From assembly GCF_002806975.1 (NCBI RefSeq), contig NZ_NIHD01000001.1, positions 186,001 through 250,000 of the forward strand: 64,000 nt of DNA, read 5' to 3'. The translations under genes and the position numbers were made by a program. The notes below the pieces were generated by a model. It worked only from the letters and a program-made list of their open reading frames with translations. It did no database searches and was not told the DNA's origin. This DNA is from Marinobacter aromaticivorans (GTDB lineage Bacteria > Pseudomonadota > Gammaproteobacteria > Pseudomonadales > Oleiphilaceae). Every line of letters begins with the position of its first letter. The stretch's first letter is position 1. Below, one piece after another: positions 1-9,152 of the stretch.

Positions 1-1
1 T

Positions 2-304
2 CGCGACGGCAACAAGGTTCGCGTTTACATGACGTCGGTTGCACCCATGTATGGCATGACAGAGTTCAAGGTCAAGCAGGGCGATGAGGTGACGGTATAC
101 GTTACCAACCAGGACACCATTGAGGATGTGACTCATGGTTTCTGTATGGTAAATCACGGGGTGCAGATGGAAATCAGCCCCCAGCAGACTTCATCAGTGA
201 CCTTTGTGGCAGACAAGCCCGGTGTACACTGGTATTACTGCAACTGGTTCTGTCATGCGTTGCATATGGAAATGCGCGGGCGGATGATGGTAGAGAAGGC
301 CTGA
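2..304 (+). CDS. nosZ: nitrous-oxide reductase NosZ, C-terminal CuA domain (5' end outside window)
   Basis: Periplasmic multicopper enzyme that reduces N2O to N2, the last step of denitrification. Only about the last 100 residues are present, read in frame from base 2. The cupredoxin CuA site is complete: C-x-W-x-C-x3-H-x2-M is encoded from base 239 (Cys codons 239-241 and 251-253, His 263-265), and an upstream His lies in the THGF stretch. This matches the known binuclear CuA ligand set. The gene ends at a TGA and is followed by a good intrinsic terminator and then by a hairpin element before nosD. The following nosDFYL genes, which mature the copper sites, confirm the identity. Confidence 0.95.
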   Translation, partial: RDGNKVRVYMTSVAPMYGMTEFKVKQGDEVTVYVTNQDTIEDVTHGFCMVNHGVQMEISPQQTSSVTFVADKPGVHWYYCNWFCHALHMEMRGRMMVEKA

Positions 305-316
305 TTTAGCAGGTGT

Positions 317-350
317 AGCCGGGGCCCTTTTTTGGGCTCCGGTGTTTTTC
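317..350 (+). terminator. intrinsic terminator after nosZ
   Basis: A nine-pair stem (CCGGGGCCC at 319-327 with GGGCTCCGG at 334-342, one G-T pair) closes a T6 loop and is followed by TGTTTTTC. It sits 13 bases after the nosZ stop. It would end or attenuate the nosZ transcript before nosDFYL, a common way to make more of the enzyme than of its maturation factors. The effect is inferred. Confidence 0.75.
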
Positions 351-370
351 GCAAGTCGGAGAAGCAAATC

Positions 371-454
371 AAGGGAAGAGAGCCTTTCAAAACACGCTGT
401 GGATACGTCCGTGTACGCTTGGCTCCGCACAGTTTTGAAAGGCTCTCTTCCCTT
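371..454 (+). repeat. hairpin element E1 (variable perfect arms, conserved core), nosZ-nosD gap
   Basis: Perfect 23-bp inverted repeat (371-393 with 432-454) around a 38-nt loop. The loop starts with ACGCTGTG and contains GATACGTCCGTGTACGCT, which recurs in three other intergenic elements of this window (26342-26452, 34635-34740 and, inverted, 41840-41937). The outer arm sequence is not shared with the other copies, although the arm end next to the loop (GCCTTTCAAAAC) resembles that of the 26.3-kb copy. The second small loop hairpin seen in the other copies is reduced here to a short GGCTCCGC stretch. No T-tract follows, so it is not a standard terminator. Function unknown. Confidence 0.85.
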
Positions 455-502
455 GCTTTGCCAGACAATTTAGCCAGCCTTGAACTTATTGAGTAATCGT
501 TA

Positions 503-1768
503 ATGCACCACATTTTGCGTTTAGGGGTGGCCCTGACAGTCGCCTTGCTATCGCTGACCGCCCAGGCCGATATCCAGCAGCAACTGGATGATCTGGAGCC
601 GGGCGCCACCTTTGAGCTTCCTCCCGAAAATCTCTCACCGTTGGTTATCAGGGTGCCGGGGGTGACCGTGGCGTGCCGTCCGGAAACGCTTATCGATGGT
701 GGTGGCGCAGGCAATGCGGTTGAGATTCAGGCGGAAGGCATAACGCTTACAGGTTGTCGTATCCGGAACTGGGGTACGGATCTGAACGAGTTAAATGCCG
801 GGGTGTTTGTTAAGCGGGAAGCCAGCAATGCGACGGTTGAGAATAATGATTTGCAGGGTACGGCGTTTGGTATCTGGCTGGACGCGACGCCGGATGTGAC
901 GGTGAGGAATAACCGGATTCGCGGCGATGATTCTGTACGTCCGAATGATCGGGGAAATGGCATCCATCTGTTCAATACAACCGGGGCGTTGATTGAGGGG
1001 AATGATATCCGCCAGACGCGGGATGCGATTTATATTGAGACGGCCAATGGCAATGAGATCCGTAATAACACCATGTCGGATCTGCGTTATGGCATTCATT
1101 ATATGTATTCCATGGATAATCGTCTGGAAGGCAATGTAACCCGCGGAACGCGCACCGGTTACGCGTTGATGCAGAGCAAGCGGCTTACTGTGATTAATAA
1201 CCGCTCCGAGAACGATGAGAATTACGGCATTCTGATGAACTTCATTACCAAGTCGGTGTTGCGGGGTAATGTGGTTTCGGGGGTGTCCCAGGGGCAGACC
1301 GCCGGTGTGTCTGTTTCTGGTGCGGAAGGCAAGGCCGTGTTCATTTACAATTCTTTATACAATACCTTTGAAAATAATGTGTTCCGGGATAGCGGCGTGG
1401 GTATTCATCTGACTGCCGGTTCGGAAGACAATGAGGTGTTCCACAATGCATTTATCAATAACCAGCGCCAGGTGAAGTATGTGGCGATGCGCACCCAGGA
1501 GTGGTCGAAAGACGGCGAGGGCAACTTCTGGAGTGATTATCTGGGCTGGGATCGTAACCAGGATGGTATTGGCGATGTACCCTATGAACCCAACGATAAT
1601 GTTGATCGTCTTTTGTGGACTTACCCTGAAGCCAAAATTCTGATGTTCAGCCCGGCGGTGGACACGCTGCGCTGGGTTCAGGAAGCTTTCCCTGTAGTTA
1701 AATCTGCGGGTGTCAGTGATTCGTACCCGTTGGTGAGCCCGCCCAAATCCATACAGCCGGAGTCCTGA
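503..1768 (+). CDS. nosD: NosD, periplasmic copper-site maturation protein
   Basis: Periplasmic right-handed beta-helix protein needed with the NosFY ABC transporter to build the copper centres of NosZ. The 421-residue product has an N-terminal signal peptide (residues 1 to about 22, ending AQA). It then shows many short parallel-beta-helix repeats rich in G-N-x-I/V and N-N-x-I patterns (roughly residues 70-340), the CASH/NosD type. Length is normal for the family. The stop overlaps the start of nosF by one base, so the two are translationally coupled. The start at 503 has only a weak ribosome-binding site, consistent with modest expression after the upstream terminator. Confidence 0.95.
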   Translation: MHHILRLGVALTVALLSLTAQADIQQQLDDLEPGATFELPPENLSPLVIRVPGVTVACRPETLIDGGGAGNAVEIQAEGITLTGCRIRNWGTDLNELNAGVFVKREASNATVENNDLQGTAFGIWLDATPDVTVRNNRIRGDDSVRPNDRGNGIHLFNTTGALIEGNDIRQTRDAIYIETANGNEIRNNTMSDLRYGIHYMYSMDNRLEGNVTRGTRTGYALMQSKRLTVINNRSENDENYGILMNFITKSVLRGNVVSGVSQGQTAGVSVSGAEGKAVFIYNSLYNTFENNVFRDSGVGIHLTAGSEDNEVFHNAFINNQRQVKYVAMRTQEWSKDGEGNFWSDYLGWDRNQDGIGDVPYEPNDNVDRLLWTYPEAKILMFSPAVDTLRWVQEAFPVVKSAGVSDSYPLVSPPKSIQPES

Positions 1769-2700
1769 TGAGCTGTTTTCGTCTTGAGAATGTGAGTTAC
1801 AAGTACGATAAAGCCCTGGTATTGAATGGCGTTGACCTGCGCCTCGAGCCTGGAGAAATCCTCGGGCTGTTCGGCCATAACGGCGCCGGGAAAACAACCA
1901 GTATCAAACTGATTCTGGGGTTGATGACCCCGTCACAGGGCACGGTATCGGTACTGGATGGTAAAGCGGGTGATCCCGAGATCAGTCAGTACATCGGTTA
2001 TCTGCCTGAAAACGTAATGTTTTATCCGCAGCTTACCGGTCGCGAAATCCTTGCCCACTTCGCCCGGCTCAAAGGTGCAAGTTTGCGTCAGGTTCCCGAA
2101 CTGCTGGGGCAGGTAGGGTTGGACGATGCCATGGATGCCCGGGTAAAAACCTACTCCAAGGGCATGCGCCAACGGCTGGGGCTCGCCCAGGCGTTGCTGG
2201 GCAAGCCGCGTTTGCTGATGCTGGACGAGCCTACGGTAGGGCTGGACCCGGTTGCGACGGCTGATCTCTACCGTTTGCTGCGCAAATTGCGGGATGAAGG
2301 CACCGGCATTGTGCTCTGCTCCCACGTGCTTCCCGGTGTGGAGCCTTATATAGACAGGGCTGCGATTCTGACGGAAGGCTCTCTGAAGGCCGTTGGAGAC
2401 CTCAGTTCCCTGCGCCGGCAGGCAAACATGCCTGTAACCCTCTCACTTGAGCCGGAAAATAGTGTAGCTGCGCTGGAGTCTGTGGTCAGCAACGCGCAGG
2501 CGTCTGCCGGCCTGATGATGCGGCAGGATAATGGCCGGCTGCATGTGGATGTGCGGCAAACGGAGAAGATGGCGCTGGTCAAAACCCTGATGGCTTCGGG
2601 GGAGGTGCGGGATCTGGGCATTTATCAACCCACCCTGGAGGATGTGTACGTGCACTTTATCGGCTCCGGTGGCCTTGCCCATCGTGGGGGTGCCCAATGA
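1768..2700 (+). CDS. nosF: NosF, ATP-binding subunit of the Nos maturation ABC transporter
   Basis: Cytoplasmic ATPase that powers NosY, supplying what NosD needs for CuZ assembly in NosZ. The 310-residue protein shows Walker A GHNGAGKTT (about residues 36-44), the ABC signature as YSKGMRQR, Walker B LLMLDEP, and the switch His in CSHVLPG. The C-terminal 90 residues form the usual accessory region. The start overlaps the nosD stop and the end overlaps the nosY start (ATGA), a tight operon. Family assignment is firm from motifs and from its place between nosD and nosY. Confidence 0.95.
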   Translation: MSCFRLENVSYKYDKALVLNGVDLRLEPGEILGLFGHNGAGKTTSIKLILGLMTPSQGTVSVLDGKAGDPEISQYIGYLPENVMFYPQLTGREILAHFARLKGASLRQVPELLGQVGLDDAMDARVKTYSKGMRQRLGLAQALLGKPRLLMLDEPTVGLDPVATADLYRLLRKLRDEGTGIVLCSHVLPGVEPYIDRAAILTEGSLKAVGDLSSLRRQANMPVTLSLEPENSVAALESVVSNAQASAGLMMRQDNGRLHVDVRQTEKMALVKTLMASGEVRDLGIYQPTLEDVYVHFIGSGGLAHRGGAQ

Positions 2701-3527
2701 ACAGTATATGGACCATTGCCCGCAAAGAACTCAGTGATAGCTTGCGAAACCGTTGGCTGATTGCCATTGCCCTGGTGTTTGCCACCCTTGCCCTGGGCAT
2801 TGCCTGGTTTGGGGCGGCGGCGTCCGGCCAGGTGGGCTATGCATCCACCCCGGCAACCATTGCCAGCCTCGCCAGCCTCGGTATTTTTCTGATTCCGCTT
2901 ATTGCCTTGCTGCTGGCCTACGACGCCATTGTGGGGGAGGAAGAGGGCGGCACCCTGTTGCTCTTAATGACCTATCCGCTGAGCCGCGGGCAGCTCCTGT
3001 TCGGCAAATTCCTGGGCCATGGGCTGACCCTGGCTCTGGCAACGCTGATCGGCTTCGGTGTGGCTGGCGTGGCGATTGCGTTGCTGGTGGAAGGCGTGTC
3101 TGTAGGTGCCCTTGCCATTGCCATGCTGCGATTCATTGTTTCAACTACCTTGCTGGGGTGGGGCTTCATTGCCCTCGCTTACGTGGTAAGTGTCCGGGTG
3201 GGCGAGAAGCCGGTTGCAGCCGGGTTGGCCTTGGCTATCTGGTTCTTTTTTGTGCTGATTTTTGACCTGATGCTGCTGGGCACACTGGTTGCCAGCCAGG
3301 GCGAATTCAATCCGGACCTGCTGCCCTGGCTTCTGTTGCTCAATCCTACGGATATATACCGTTTGCTGAACATCGTCAGCTTCAGCGAGGGCGCACAGCT
3401 CAGCGGTGTCTTGAGCCTTGGTGCAGACCTGCCCATCGGCCCGGCCGGGCTCTGGCTGGCACTGGTGCTTTGGTTTGTTATTCCCTTGACCGGCGCCTGG
3501 GCGCTGTTCCGTCGCCGTCGTATCTGA
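2697..3527 (+). CDS. nosY: NosY, membrane subunit of the Nos maturation ABC transporter
   Basis: Inner-membrane permease partner of NosF. The 276 residues contain about six hydrophobic segments, the first at about residues 20-43, and the motif GEEEGGTLLLLMTYPLSR after the second, typical of ABC-2 type permeases of the NosY family. It overlaps nosF by four bases. With NosF and NosD it is thought to deliver sulfur or a related factor for CuZ. The transported species is not visible in the sequence. Confidence 0.94.
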   Translation: MNSIWTIARKELSDSLRNRWLIAIALVFATLALGIAWFGAAASGQVGYASTPATIASLASLGIFLIPLIALLLAYDAIVGEEEGGTLLLLMTYPLSRGQLLFGKFLGHGLTLALATLIGFGVAGVAIALLVEGVSVGALAIAMLRFIVSTTLLGWGFIALAYVVSVRVGEKPVAAGLALAIWFFFVLIFDLMLLGTLVASQGEFNPDLLPWLLLLNPTDIYRLLNIVSFSEGAQLSGVLSLGADLPIGPAGLWLALVLWFVIPLTGAWALFRRRRI

Positions 3528-3569
3528 CCCCGGTTACTTTTTGTGGCCAACCTGATTCTGGAGAGTTCC

Positions 3570-4106
3570 ATGAAACCTGTTCGTTTAACATTTCTGCCAG
3601 CATTGCTGATGTTTGCGGTATTTCTGGCAGGCTGCTCTGCAGAGACAGAAACAGCCGCCGAAAAACCGGCGCCGGTGCATATTGAATCCGGTGACGAATG
3701 CCACGTGTGCGGCATGGTCATCACCCGCTTCCCCGGACCAAAGGGTGAAGTGATTACCGAAAAGGAACAGGTGGTTCGCAAGTTCTGCTCAACCAAAGAC
3801 ATGTTCGCCTGGATGCTGCAACCGGAAAACGTGAACCGAAAGCACACCCTGTACGTGCACGACATGAGCCAGACCGAATGGGACAGCCCGGACGACACAG
3901 CACTGATCGACGCCCGCGAGGCCTTTTACGTAGCCGGCTCAAAGCGCAAAGGCGCCATGGGCCAGACACTGGCATCATTCGCCACCGAATCCGCGGCGCG
4001 TGATTTCATGAAAGAATATGGAGGCGAGGTACTGGCATACAAAGACATCACCCTGGAACATCTCAGTACTGAAATGCCCATGGGTGACATGCATAAAGAT
4101 ATGTAG
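3570..4106 (+). CDS. nosL: NosL, copper-chaperone lipoprotein
   Basis: Outer-membrane-anchored Cu(I) chaperone for NosZ. The 178-residue product begins with a lipoprotein signal peptide whose lipobox is LAGC. The Cu-binding ECHVCGM motif follows after a short linker, then a conserved FCSTKDMFAWML region. I chose the ATG at 3570, preceded by GGAGAG, over an upstream GTG at 3543. It is the last gene of nosDFYL and converges on moaA. A Met/His-rich tail (MPMGDMHKDM) may add further copper contacts. Confidence 0.93.
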   Translation: MKPVRLTFLPALLMFAVFLAGCSAETETAAEKPAPVHIESGDECHVCGMVITRFPGPKGEVITEKEQVVRKFCSTKDMFAWMLQPENVNRKHTLYVHDMSQTEWDSPDDTALIDAREAFYVAGSKRKGAMGQTLASFATESAARDFMKEYGGEVLAYKDITLEHLSTEMPMGDMHKDM

Positions 4107-4158
4107 CGCCTATCTTTTTCATGGATATGCTCTGAAAATTATTGTTATGGATAAAGCG

Positions 4159-5151
4159 CTAGCCCCCGGTCATGTTCATGAAACGCAGAATCTGAACATC
4201 GCCGTTGGAAGAGAAGTGATGGCGCTCCGGCTTCAGGTCCATGGAGTCGATAATGGTTTGCCGGAGTTTGTCATCGGTTACAGGGTGGCCGCGCAGAACC
4301 CGGCGCAGGTCGACGGAATGCTCATTGCCCAGGCAAAGAAGGAGTCTGCCCTCAACGGTCACCCGCACCCGGTTACAGGTGGAGCAGAAGTTGTGAGAGT
4401 GGGGTGAAATAAAACCCACCTTGATAGTGCTGTCCGGCATCCGGTAATAGCGGGCCGGGCCGCCGGAGTCTTCCGGTGTCGGGTTCAGTTCATGGTGCCG
4501 GCGTATGATGCTCCGCACTTCATCACTGGAACACAGTGACTGGCCCCGGTCATGCTCGGAGATTTCGCCCAGGGGCATTTCCTCGATAAAGGTAATGTCG
4601 ACGTTTTTCCTGCGGGCAAACTCGATCAGGTCCGGAACCTCGTGATCGTTGCCGCCTTTCATCACTACCGTGTTCAGTTTGATGCCCTTGAACCCCGCCT
4701 CCTTGGCAGCGTCTATACCGTCCAGCACCCGGGACAACTTGCCGGTGCGGGTAATATTTGCAAACTTTTCCGGGTCCAGGGAGTCGAGGCTGATATTCAG
4801 CCGCTTCAGGCCGGCTTTATGCAACGGCTCCGCCATTGTGGGTAACTGGCTGCCATTGGTTGTCATGGCGAAATCACGCAAGCCGTAGGTGCCAATCTCG
4901 CGAACCAGTTCAAGAATGTCTTTGCGAACCAGGGGCTCTCCACCCGTAAGGCGGATCTTTTCTGTGCCCAGAGAAACAAAGGTTTTGGCAACCCGGGCAA
5001 TTTCCTCAAGTGTCAGAACCTGCTGGCGGGGCAGGAACGTCATTTCCTCCGCCATGCAATACACGCAACGGAAATCACAGCGATCAGTGACGGACAGGCG
5101 TACGTAGTTGACGGTTCTGCCAAAACGATCTGTCAGTTTGCTCTGGGACAT
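4159..5151 (-). CDS. moaA: GTP 3',8-cyclase MoaA (molybdenum cofactor synthesis)
   Basis: Radical-SAM enzyme that starts molybdopterin synthesis by converting GTP to 3',8-cyclo-GTP. The 330-residue protein has the SAM-cluster motif C-x3-C-x2-C at Cys25, Cys29 and Cys32. A second C-terminal cluster motif reads CSTC plus a Cys 14 residues later in LLLCLG. The essential C-terminal Gly-Gly is the end of the protein (MTGG). Placement beside nos and nsrR fits a denitrifier, since nitrate reductase needs Mo cofactor. No other moa genes lie in the window. Confidence 0.96.
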   Translation of the reverse strand: MSQSKLTDRFGRTVNYVRLSVTDRCDFRCVYCMAEEMTFLPRQQVLTLEEIARVAKTFVSLGTEKIRLTGGEPLVRKDILELVREIGTYGLRDFAMTTNGSQLPTMAEPLHKAGLKRLNISLDSLDPEKFANITRTGKLSRVLDGIDAAKEAGFKGIKLNTVVMKGGNDHEVPDLIEFARRKNVDITFIEEMPLGEISEHDRGQSLCSSDEVRSIIRRHHELNPTPEDSGGPARYYRMPDSTIKVGFISPHSHNFCSTCNRVRVTVEGRLLLCLGNEHSVDLRRVLRGHPVTDDKLRQTIIDSMDLKPERHHFSSNGDVQILRFMNMTGG

Positions 5152-5321
5152 CGGTTTGCTTCCTGTAACTGCTGAGTGCGCGTGTACGGATTAATATTAG
5201 ACCAAGTATCGCAGATTGGAACTGTAAAACCGATACCCCTCGCGGGGTAAGTCAACCGGCCTTATATTGCTCAGCCGGACCAGTATTTTTTGAGTTGTAC
5301 CGGGAGACCTTCCCATTGATT

Positions 5322-5329
5322 AGATGTAT
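5322..5329 (+). promoter_or_regulatory. possible NsrR half-site upstream of ybaN-nsrR
   Basis: AGATGTAT matches one arm of the known NsrR operator (AGATGYAT) about 40 bp before the start of the first gene of the ybaN-nsrR pair. The second arm is not recognisable, so this is a weak, single half-site call. If real it would allow NO-responsive autoregulation. Confidence 0.25.
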
Positions 5330-5366
5330 ACTGGATAAATGAATGAAGAGTGCTGAGGTTCTCGCT

Positions 5367-5735
5367 ATGACCGCGTCGCCCGGTAAAACCGGTTTCAGGG
5401 TTCTTGCGTATTTGTCTGTAGGAATTGCAGCAGTTGGAGTGGTGCTGCCTTTGCTACCAACCACGCCGTTTATTCTGCTGGCGGCATTTTTTGCCAGCAA
5501 GGGTTCCCCGGCTTTTGCCAGTTGGCTCGAGGGGCATCCTTCCTTTGGGCCTGCAATCCGGGACTGGCGCAGAAACCGGGTGATACCGGTAAAAGCAAAA
5601 GTGCTGGCTTGCAGCATGATGGCGCTGAGCTGGGGTATTCTGGTTGCCTTGGGAACTGCGGGGATGGTGCTGGCTGTCTCCGGTATATTTCTGGCCGGGG
5701 TTGCAGGTTATCTGCTGACCCGGCCCTCTTACTGA
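5367..5735 (+). CDS. YbaN-family (DUF454) inner-membrane protein
   Basis: Small integral membrane protein of about 122 residues with three to four hydrophobic segments. It carries the family signature PLLPTTPFILLAAFFASKGSP near residues 25-45, followed by a WLEGHPSFGPAI loop. No biochemical role is established for this family. Homologues are often found next to denitrification or NO-response genes. I take the ATG at 5367, preceded by TGAGG, rather than the in-frame ATG at 5343, which has no ribosome-binding site. It lies 30 bp upstream of nsrR and is probably co-transcribed with it. Confidence 0.85.
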   Translation: MTASPGKTGFRVLAYLSVGIAAVGVVLPLLPTTPFILLAAFFASKGSPAFASWLEGHPSFGPAIRDWRRNRVIPVKAKVLACSMMALSWGILVALGTAGMVLAVSGIFLAGVAGYLLTRPSY

Positions 5736-5765
5736 TTGCTTTTAACGGAACAACCGGAGTGTTGA

Positions 5766-6203
5766 ATGCACATTACCCGCTACACGGATTATTCATTGCG
5801 CGTGCTGATTTATCTGGCTGTGCAGGGTGATCGTCTGGCAACGATTCAGGAAATTGCCGACAGCTACGATATCTCGAAAAATCACCTGATGAAGGTGGTG
5901 CACCAACTCAACAAGAAAGGCTACATTGAGACGGTTCGGGGTAAAAAAGGCGGCATGAGGCTCCACATGGCGCCGGAAGACATAAACGTGGGAGTGCTGG
6001 TGCGCGAAACCGAGCACGACCTCAGTATCGTTGAATGCTACACCGCCAAAAACGCCTGCCGAATCACCCCGGTTTGTGGCCTCAAGCCCATGTTCGGAGA
6101 AGCCCTGCAGGCGTTTCTTGCCGTACTCGACAAGTACACTCTGGAAGACGTAATGAAAGACCAGCACAAGCCCCAGTTATTGAGGCTGTTGCAGATCGCC
6201 TGA
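5766..6203 (+). CDS. nsrR: NsrR, nitric-oxide-sensing Rrf2-family repressor
   Basis: Iron-sulfur repressor that releases DNA when its cluster reacts with NO and so controls NO detoxification and denitrification genes. The 145-residue protein has the Rrf2 winged helix (residues 1-70, beginning with RYTDYSLR and including the Asp8 ligand). It also has the cluster-binding Cys91, Cys98 and Cys104, spaced as in NsrR rather than IscR. Neighbouring nos genes and moaA support the role. It follows ybaN by 30 bp. Confidence 0.93.
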   Translation: MHITRYTDYSLRVLIYLAVQGDRLATIQEIADSYDISKNHLMKVVHQLNKKGYIETVRGKKGGMRLHMAPEDINVGVLVRETEHDLSIVECYTAKNACRITPVCGLKPMFGEALQAFLAVLDKYTLEDVMKDQHKPQLLRLLQIA

Positions 6204-6223
6204 TTTTCAGTTCCCGGGTGTGC

Positions 6224-7696
6224 TCAGCCTTTCCCGCTTTTGTTTGCCGCTGCCTTTTTCGGCTTCGGCTTGGGCCTGGCCGTAGATTCCGGTTTGGCTT
6301 CGGGTGGAAGAATCAGCTTCTCCAGATCGTCCAATGCTTCTCCGGTATAAACTGCCAGTTTCTGCATGCTGGGCAAGGTGTCCCGGCAGCCGGTAAATCC
6401 GAAGTTCAGGGCCCCCGCATAACTCAGGCAGGTGATGTTAAGGGCGCCACCATGGGCAATGAGTGAAACCGGGTACATGGCCTCCAGCCTGGCACCCTCG
6501 TAATACAGTGTTTCCCGTGGTCCGGGTACGTTGGAAATCGTTACGTTGAATACAGGGCGCATACGCCCACCAAGGCCCGACATAAGCTGCAGAATATAGG
6601 GCGACATCAGCAGCAAGGTGTACTGGTTAAGGGCGCTTTTCGGAAGTTGTTGCAGGTGCGCTTTGGCCCGGCGCGTGGAAGCTTTGATGGTCTGCAGACG
6701 GGTAAGAGGGTCGGCTTCGTTTGTGGCAAGGGAAGCAATCATGAAACTGATCTGCGTGCCGGTACCCTGGTCATCCGCTGGGCGAATATCAACCGGAATG
6801 CCGGCTGTCAGAGCGCTATCCGGCAGATCGTCCTGCTCCAGCAGGAAGCGCCGCAATGCGGTACCGCAGAGATACAGCACGATGTCGTTCACCGAAGAGC
6901 CGGAGGCACGGGCCAGGTCTTTCAGGCGGTCAAGCTGATAATGTTGGGTGGCAAACCGGCGCTGGCCAGCTACCCGGTGATTGATCTTCGAAACCGGGCC
7001 GGTGAAAGGTGCAGCCAGGCCGTCTTCAGGGTGGCGCACCGAATGCACAAGCCGGTTGCCCGCGCTCAAGAGCTTGGGCGCCGTGTCAGCCTGCAGCTTA
7101 AGAGCATCCAGGGCCTGGGATAGCGCGGCAGGAACGCTTGCTTCCGCATCCACTTTGCGGCGCTTGCGCTTTTCGGGCCGTACCGCCCAGGGTGGCAACA
7201 TGCCGCGTTCCTTTGGGTCCGTGCTCAGCACCCTCTGCAGCAGCCGGACACCGCTGATACCATCAATCATGGAATGATGCATCTTGGTGTAGAGCGCAAA
7301 CCGGTTGTTCTCCAGGCCCTCAATAACGTGGCATTCCCATAGCGGACGGGTGAGATCCAGAGGATTGGAGTGCAACCGTGATACCAGAATGCCGAGCTCC
7401 CGCTCGCCGCCCGGTTTCGGGAGTGCCGAGTGGCGCACGTGGTAATCCAGATCAATATCCTTGTCGACTTTCCAGGCAGGTGCCAGCAACCGGCCCAGAA
7501 AACCGGACCATGCCAGTTTGTAACACCAGGGTGGGGCTATGTCTCCGGTTTCCTTCATGTTGGTGACCATGTCGCGAAGAAAAGTGTCGGAAGCCCCTTC
7601 CGGTAATGAAAAAATCTGCATGTTGCCCACATGCATGGGCGTATCTTCAGACTCTACGGCTAGCCATGCGGCATCCAGAGTTCCCAGGCGTTTCAT
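6224..7696 (-). CDS. wax-ester synthase / diacylglycerol acyltransferase (WS2-like)
   Basis: Bifunctional WS/DGAT enzyme that esterifies acyl-CoA with fatty alcohols (wax esters) or diacylglycerol, building neutral-lipid storage granules at the membrane. The catalytic HHxxxDG motif is MHHSMIDG at about residue 140, and the C-terminal domain contains the NVTISNVPGP motif. The sequence closely resembles Marinobacter WS2 enzymes, which start MKRLGTLDA, so I place the start at 7696 (AGGGG upstream) rather than at the ATG 14 codons earlier, which has no ribosome-binding site. Length is then 490 residues, normal for the family. The C-terminus is Lys/Pro-rich (PKPKPKKAA). Confidence 0.94.
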   Translation of the reverse strand: MKRLGTLDAAWLAVESEDTPMHVGNMQIFSLPEGASDTFLRDMVTNMKETGDIAPPWCYKLAWSGFLGRLLAPAWKVDKDIDLDYHVRHSALPKPGGERELGILVSRLHSNPLDLTRPLWECHVIEGLENNRFALYTKMHHSMIDGISGVRLLQRVLSTDPKERGMLPPWAVRPEKRKRRKVDAEASVPAALSQALDALKLQADTAPKLLSAGNRLVHSVRHPEDGLAAPFTGPVSKINHRVAGQRRFATQHYQLDRLKDLARASGSSVNDIVLYLCGTALRRFLLEQDDLPDSALTAGIPVDIRPADDQGTGTQISFMIASLATNEADPLTRLQTIKASTRRAKAHLQQLPKSALNQYTLLLMSPYILQLMSGLGGRMRPVFNVTISNVPGPRETLYYEGARLEAMYPVSLIAHGGALNITCLSYAGALNFGFTGCRDTLPSMQKLAVYTGEALDDLEKLILPPEAKPESTARPKPKPKKAAANKSGKG

Positions 7697-7996
7697 TCCT
7701 TGTGCACCCCTGCCCCAACCGGGCTTGAAAGTTGGCATTTAATTGTTAGTTGCAAGTATACGGGTTACTGGCCTTGCAGACGATCACCTGTGTGAAAAAA
7801 TAGCAGTAAGTCCGGCACAGTCTACCCGGGACTATTGTTGTTTGCAGTCTCCCGGAAGTGTAGTTCTTGTGGTACTTTCACCGCATTGAATTAATAAAAA
7901 CAACGACATCCGGAATCACTGTGGAATCCAGCCCCCTCATGCGCAAGCCCGAGGTGGCTCGCCAGCCTTGGCATCAAACAAGAAAAGGACTGTTCA
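7697..7996. other. divergent intergenic region, wax-ester synthase / lrgA
   Basis: Three hundred bases between two divergently read genes. It must hold both promoters. I see no convincing -35/-10 pair or operator. The lrgA side carries an AAAAGGA ribosome-binding site ending 8 bases before the ATG. Confidence 0.6.
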
Positions 7997-8371
7997 ATGC
8001 ACTTCCTCAATGGGGTAACCCTGCTGCTTGTATACCAGTTGGCGGGAGAAATAATCGTGCGTCTTCTTGGGGTGCCTATCCCCGGGCCGGTGCTCGGTAT
8101 GGTGATGCTGTTTGTCACCATGATGGTTCGTGGCCGGGCTCCGGAATCCGTGGAGCAGGCCTCTACTGCGCTGTTAAGCCACCTTTCGCTGCTGTTTGTT
8201 CCTGCAGGTGTCGGCATGATGACGCACTTCGGCCGGATTGCGGATGAGTGGCTGCCCATTACGCTCGCTTTGCTTCTCAGCACGGTCATTACCATGGTGG
8301 CCACGGCGTTGATCATGCAACAAACCAGTCGCTGGTTTGCAAGGCCGGCAAGAGGACAGAGTGATGAATAA
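7997..8371 (+). CDS. lrgA: LrgA/CidA-family holin-like membrane protein
   Basis: Small inner-membrane protein of the CidA/LrgA family, which forms holin-like oligomers linked to murein hydrolase control and, in some bacteria, pyruvate uptake. The 124 residues contain four hydrophobic segments and the family signature PIPGPVLGMVMLF (about residues 27-39), then FVPAGVGMM. The start at 7997 has an AAAAGGA site. The end overlaps lrgB by eight bases. No LytSR-type regulator is adjacent, so its control is unclear. Confidence 0.92.
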   Translation: MHFLNGVTLLLVYQLAGEIIVRLLGVPIPGPVLGMVMLFVTMMVRGRAPESVEQASTALLSHLSLLFVPAGVGMMTHFGRIADEWLPITLALLLSTVITMVATALIMQQTSRWFARPARGQSDE

Positions 8372-9095
8372 CCCGGGGCTGAAGGATATTTGGGTTTATC
8401 TCTCAACGACCCCCTTGCTGGGGCTTACGATCACGCTGGTCGCTTACGGGTTGGCGTACCGTTTTTATCTGAAAACCAATTCCAGCCCGCTTGCCAATCC
8501 GGTGGTCACATCGGTGGTCATGCTGATCGCTCTGCTGATGGTTTCGGGTATTTCCTACAGCGATTATTTTGCCGGCGGACAGTTTGTGCACTTTTTGTTG
8601 GGGCCTGCCACCGTGGCTTTGGCGGTTCCGCTTTATCAGCAGTTTTCAAGATTGCGGCAGCTGTGGTTGCCGGTTCTGATATCGTTGGTTTGCGGTGTTG
8701 GAATCGCGGCGGGCAGTTCGGTTCTGCTGGCGCGGTTATTGGGTGGATCCCTGGAAATCCAGATGTCCCTGGCACCCAAATCCGCTACCGCGCCTGTGGC
8801 TATGGGTATATCCGAAAAAATAGGTGGTTTGCCGTCGCTGACCGCGGTTCTGGTGGTGATTACCGGTATTACCGGAGCGGTACTCGGTACCAAGCTGTTT
8901 GAGTGGGTTGGTGTAAAAGATGACACCGCAAAAGGCATTGCCATGGGCGTTGCGGCGCATGGTATAGGCACCGCGAGGGCGTTCCAGGTTAGTAATCGAA
9001 TGGGGGCGTTTTCCGGGTTGGCAATGGCACTGTCTGCCTTCGCAACTGCCTTGATGGTCCCCTGGATGGTGGACTGGATTCAGGCGCTGTTCTAG
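8364..9095 (+). CDS. lrgB: LrgB/CidB-family membrane protein
   Basis: Partner of LrgA, a polytopic membrane protein of 243 residues with about seven hydrophobic segments. Family landmarks are SYSDYFAGG, LAPKSATAPVAMGI and the C-terminal AAHGIGTARAF motif. I chose the ATG at 8364, inside the end of lrgA and preceded by GAGGAC, over an ATG nine codons earlier. The eight-base overlap indicates translational coupling with lrgA. The substrate is not evident from sequence. Confidence 0.92.
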   Translation: MNNPGLKDIWVYLSTTPLLGLTITLVAYGLAYRFYLKTNSSPLANPVVTSVVMLIALLMVSGISYSDYFAGGQFVHFLLGPATVALAVPLYQQFSRLRQLWLPVLISLVCGVGIAAGSSVLLARLLGGSLEIQMSLAPKSATAPVAMGISEKIGGLPSLTAVLVVITGITGAVLGTKLFEWVGVKDDTAKGIAMGVAAHGIGTARAFQVSNRMGAFSGLAMALSAFATALMVPWMVDWIQALF

Positions 9096-9152
9096 CGAGT
9101 CAGGCCGCGTTGGAAAAATGCCGGCAGTCCCTTGCCGGTAACAACCCCGGGA

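Noticed and set aside
371..454. Integron attC site or CRISPR-like repeat as explanation of the hairpin family
   Set aside because: attC sites need GTTRRRY-type core boxes and imperfect stems with extrahelical bases; none are seen. Elements are dispersed singles, not arrays, and have no cas or intI gene nearby.
194..714. Short open frames running through hairpin E1 on the minus strand (and similar ones through E2 and E4)
   Set aside because: They exist because the element has few stops; similar peptides (RTRTYPQRVL-like) recur only because the DNA core recurs. No ribosome-binding sites and no continuity into genes.
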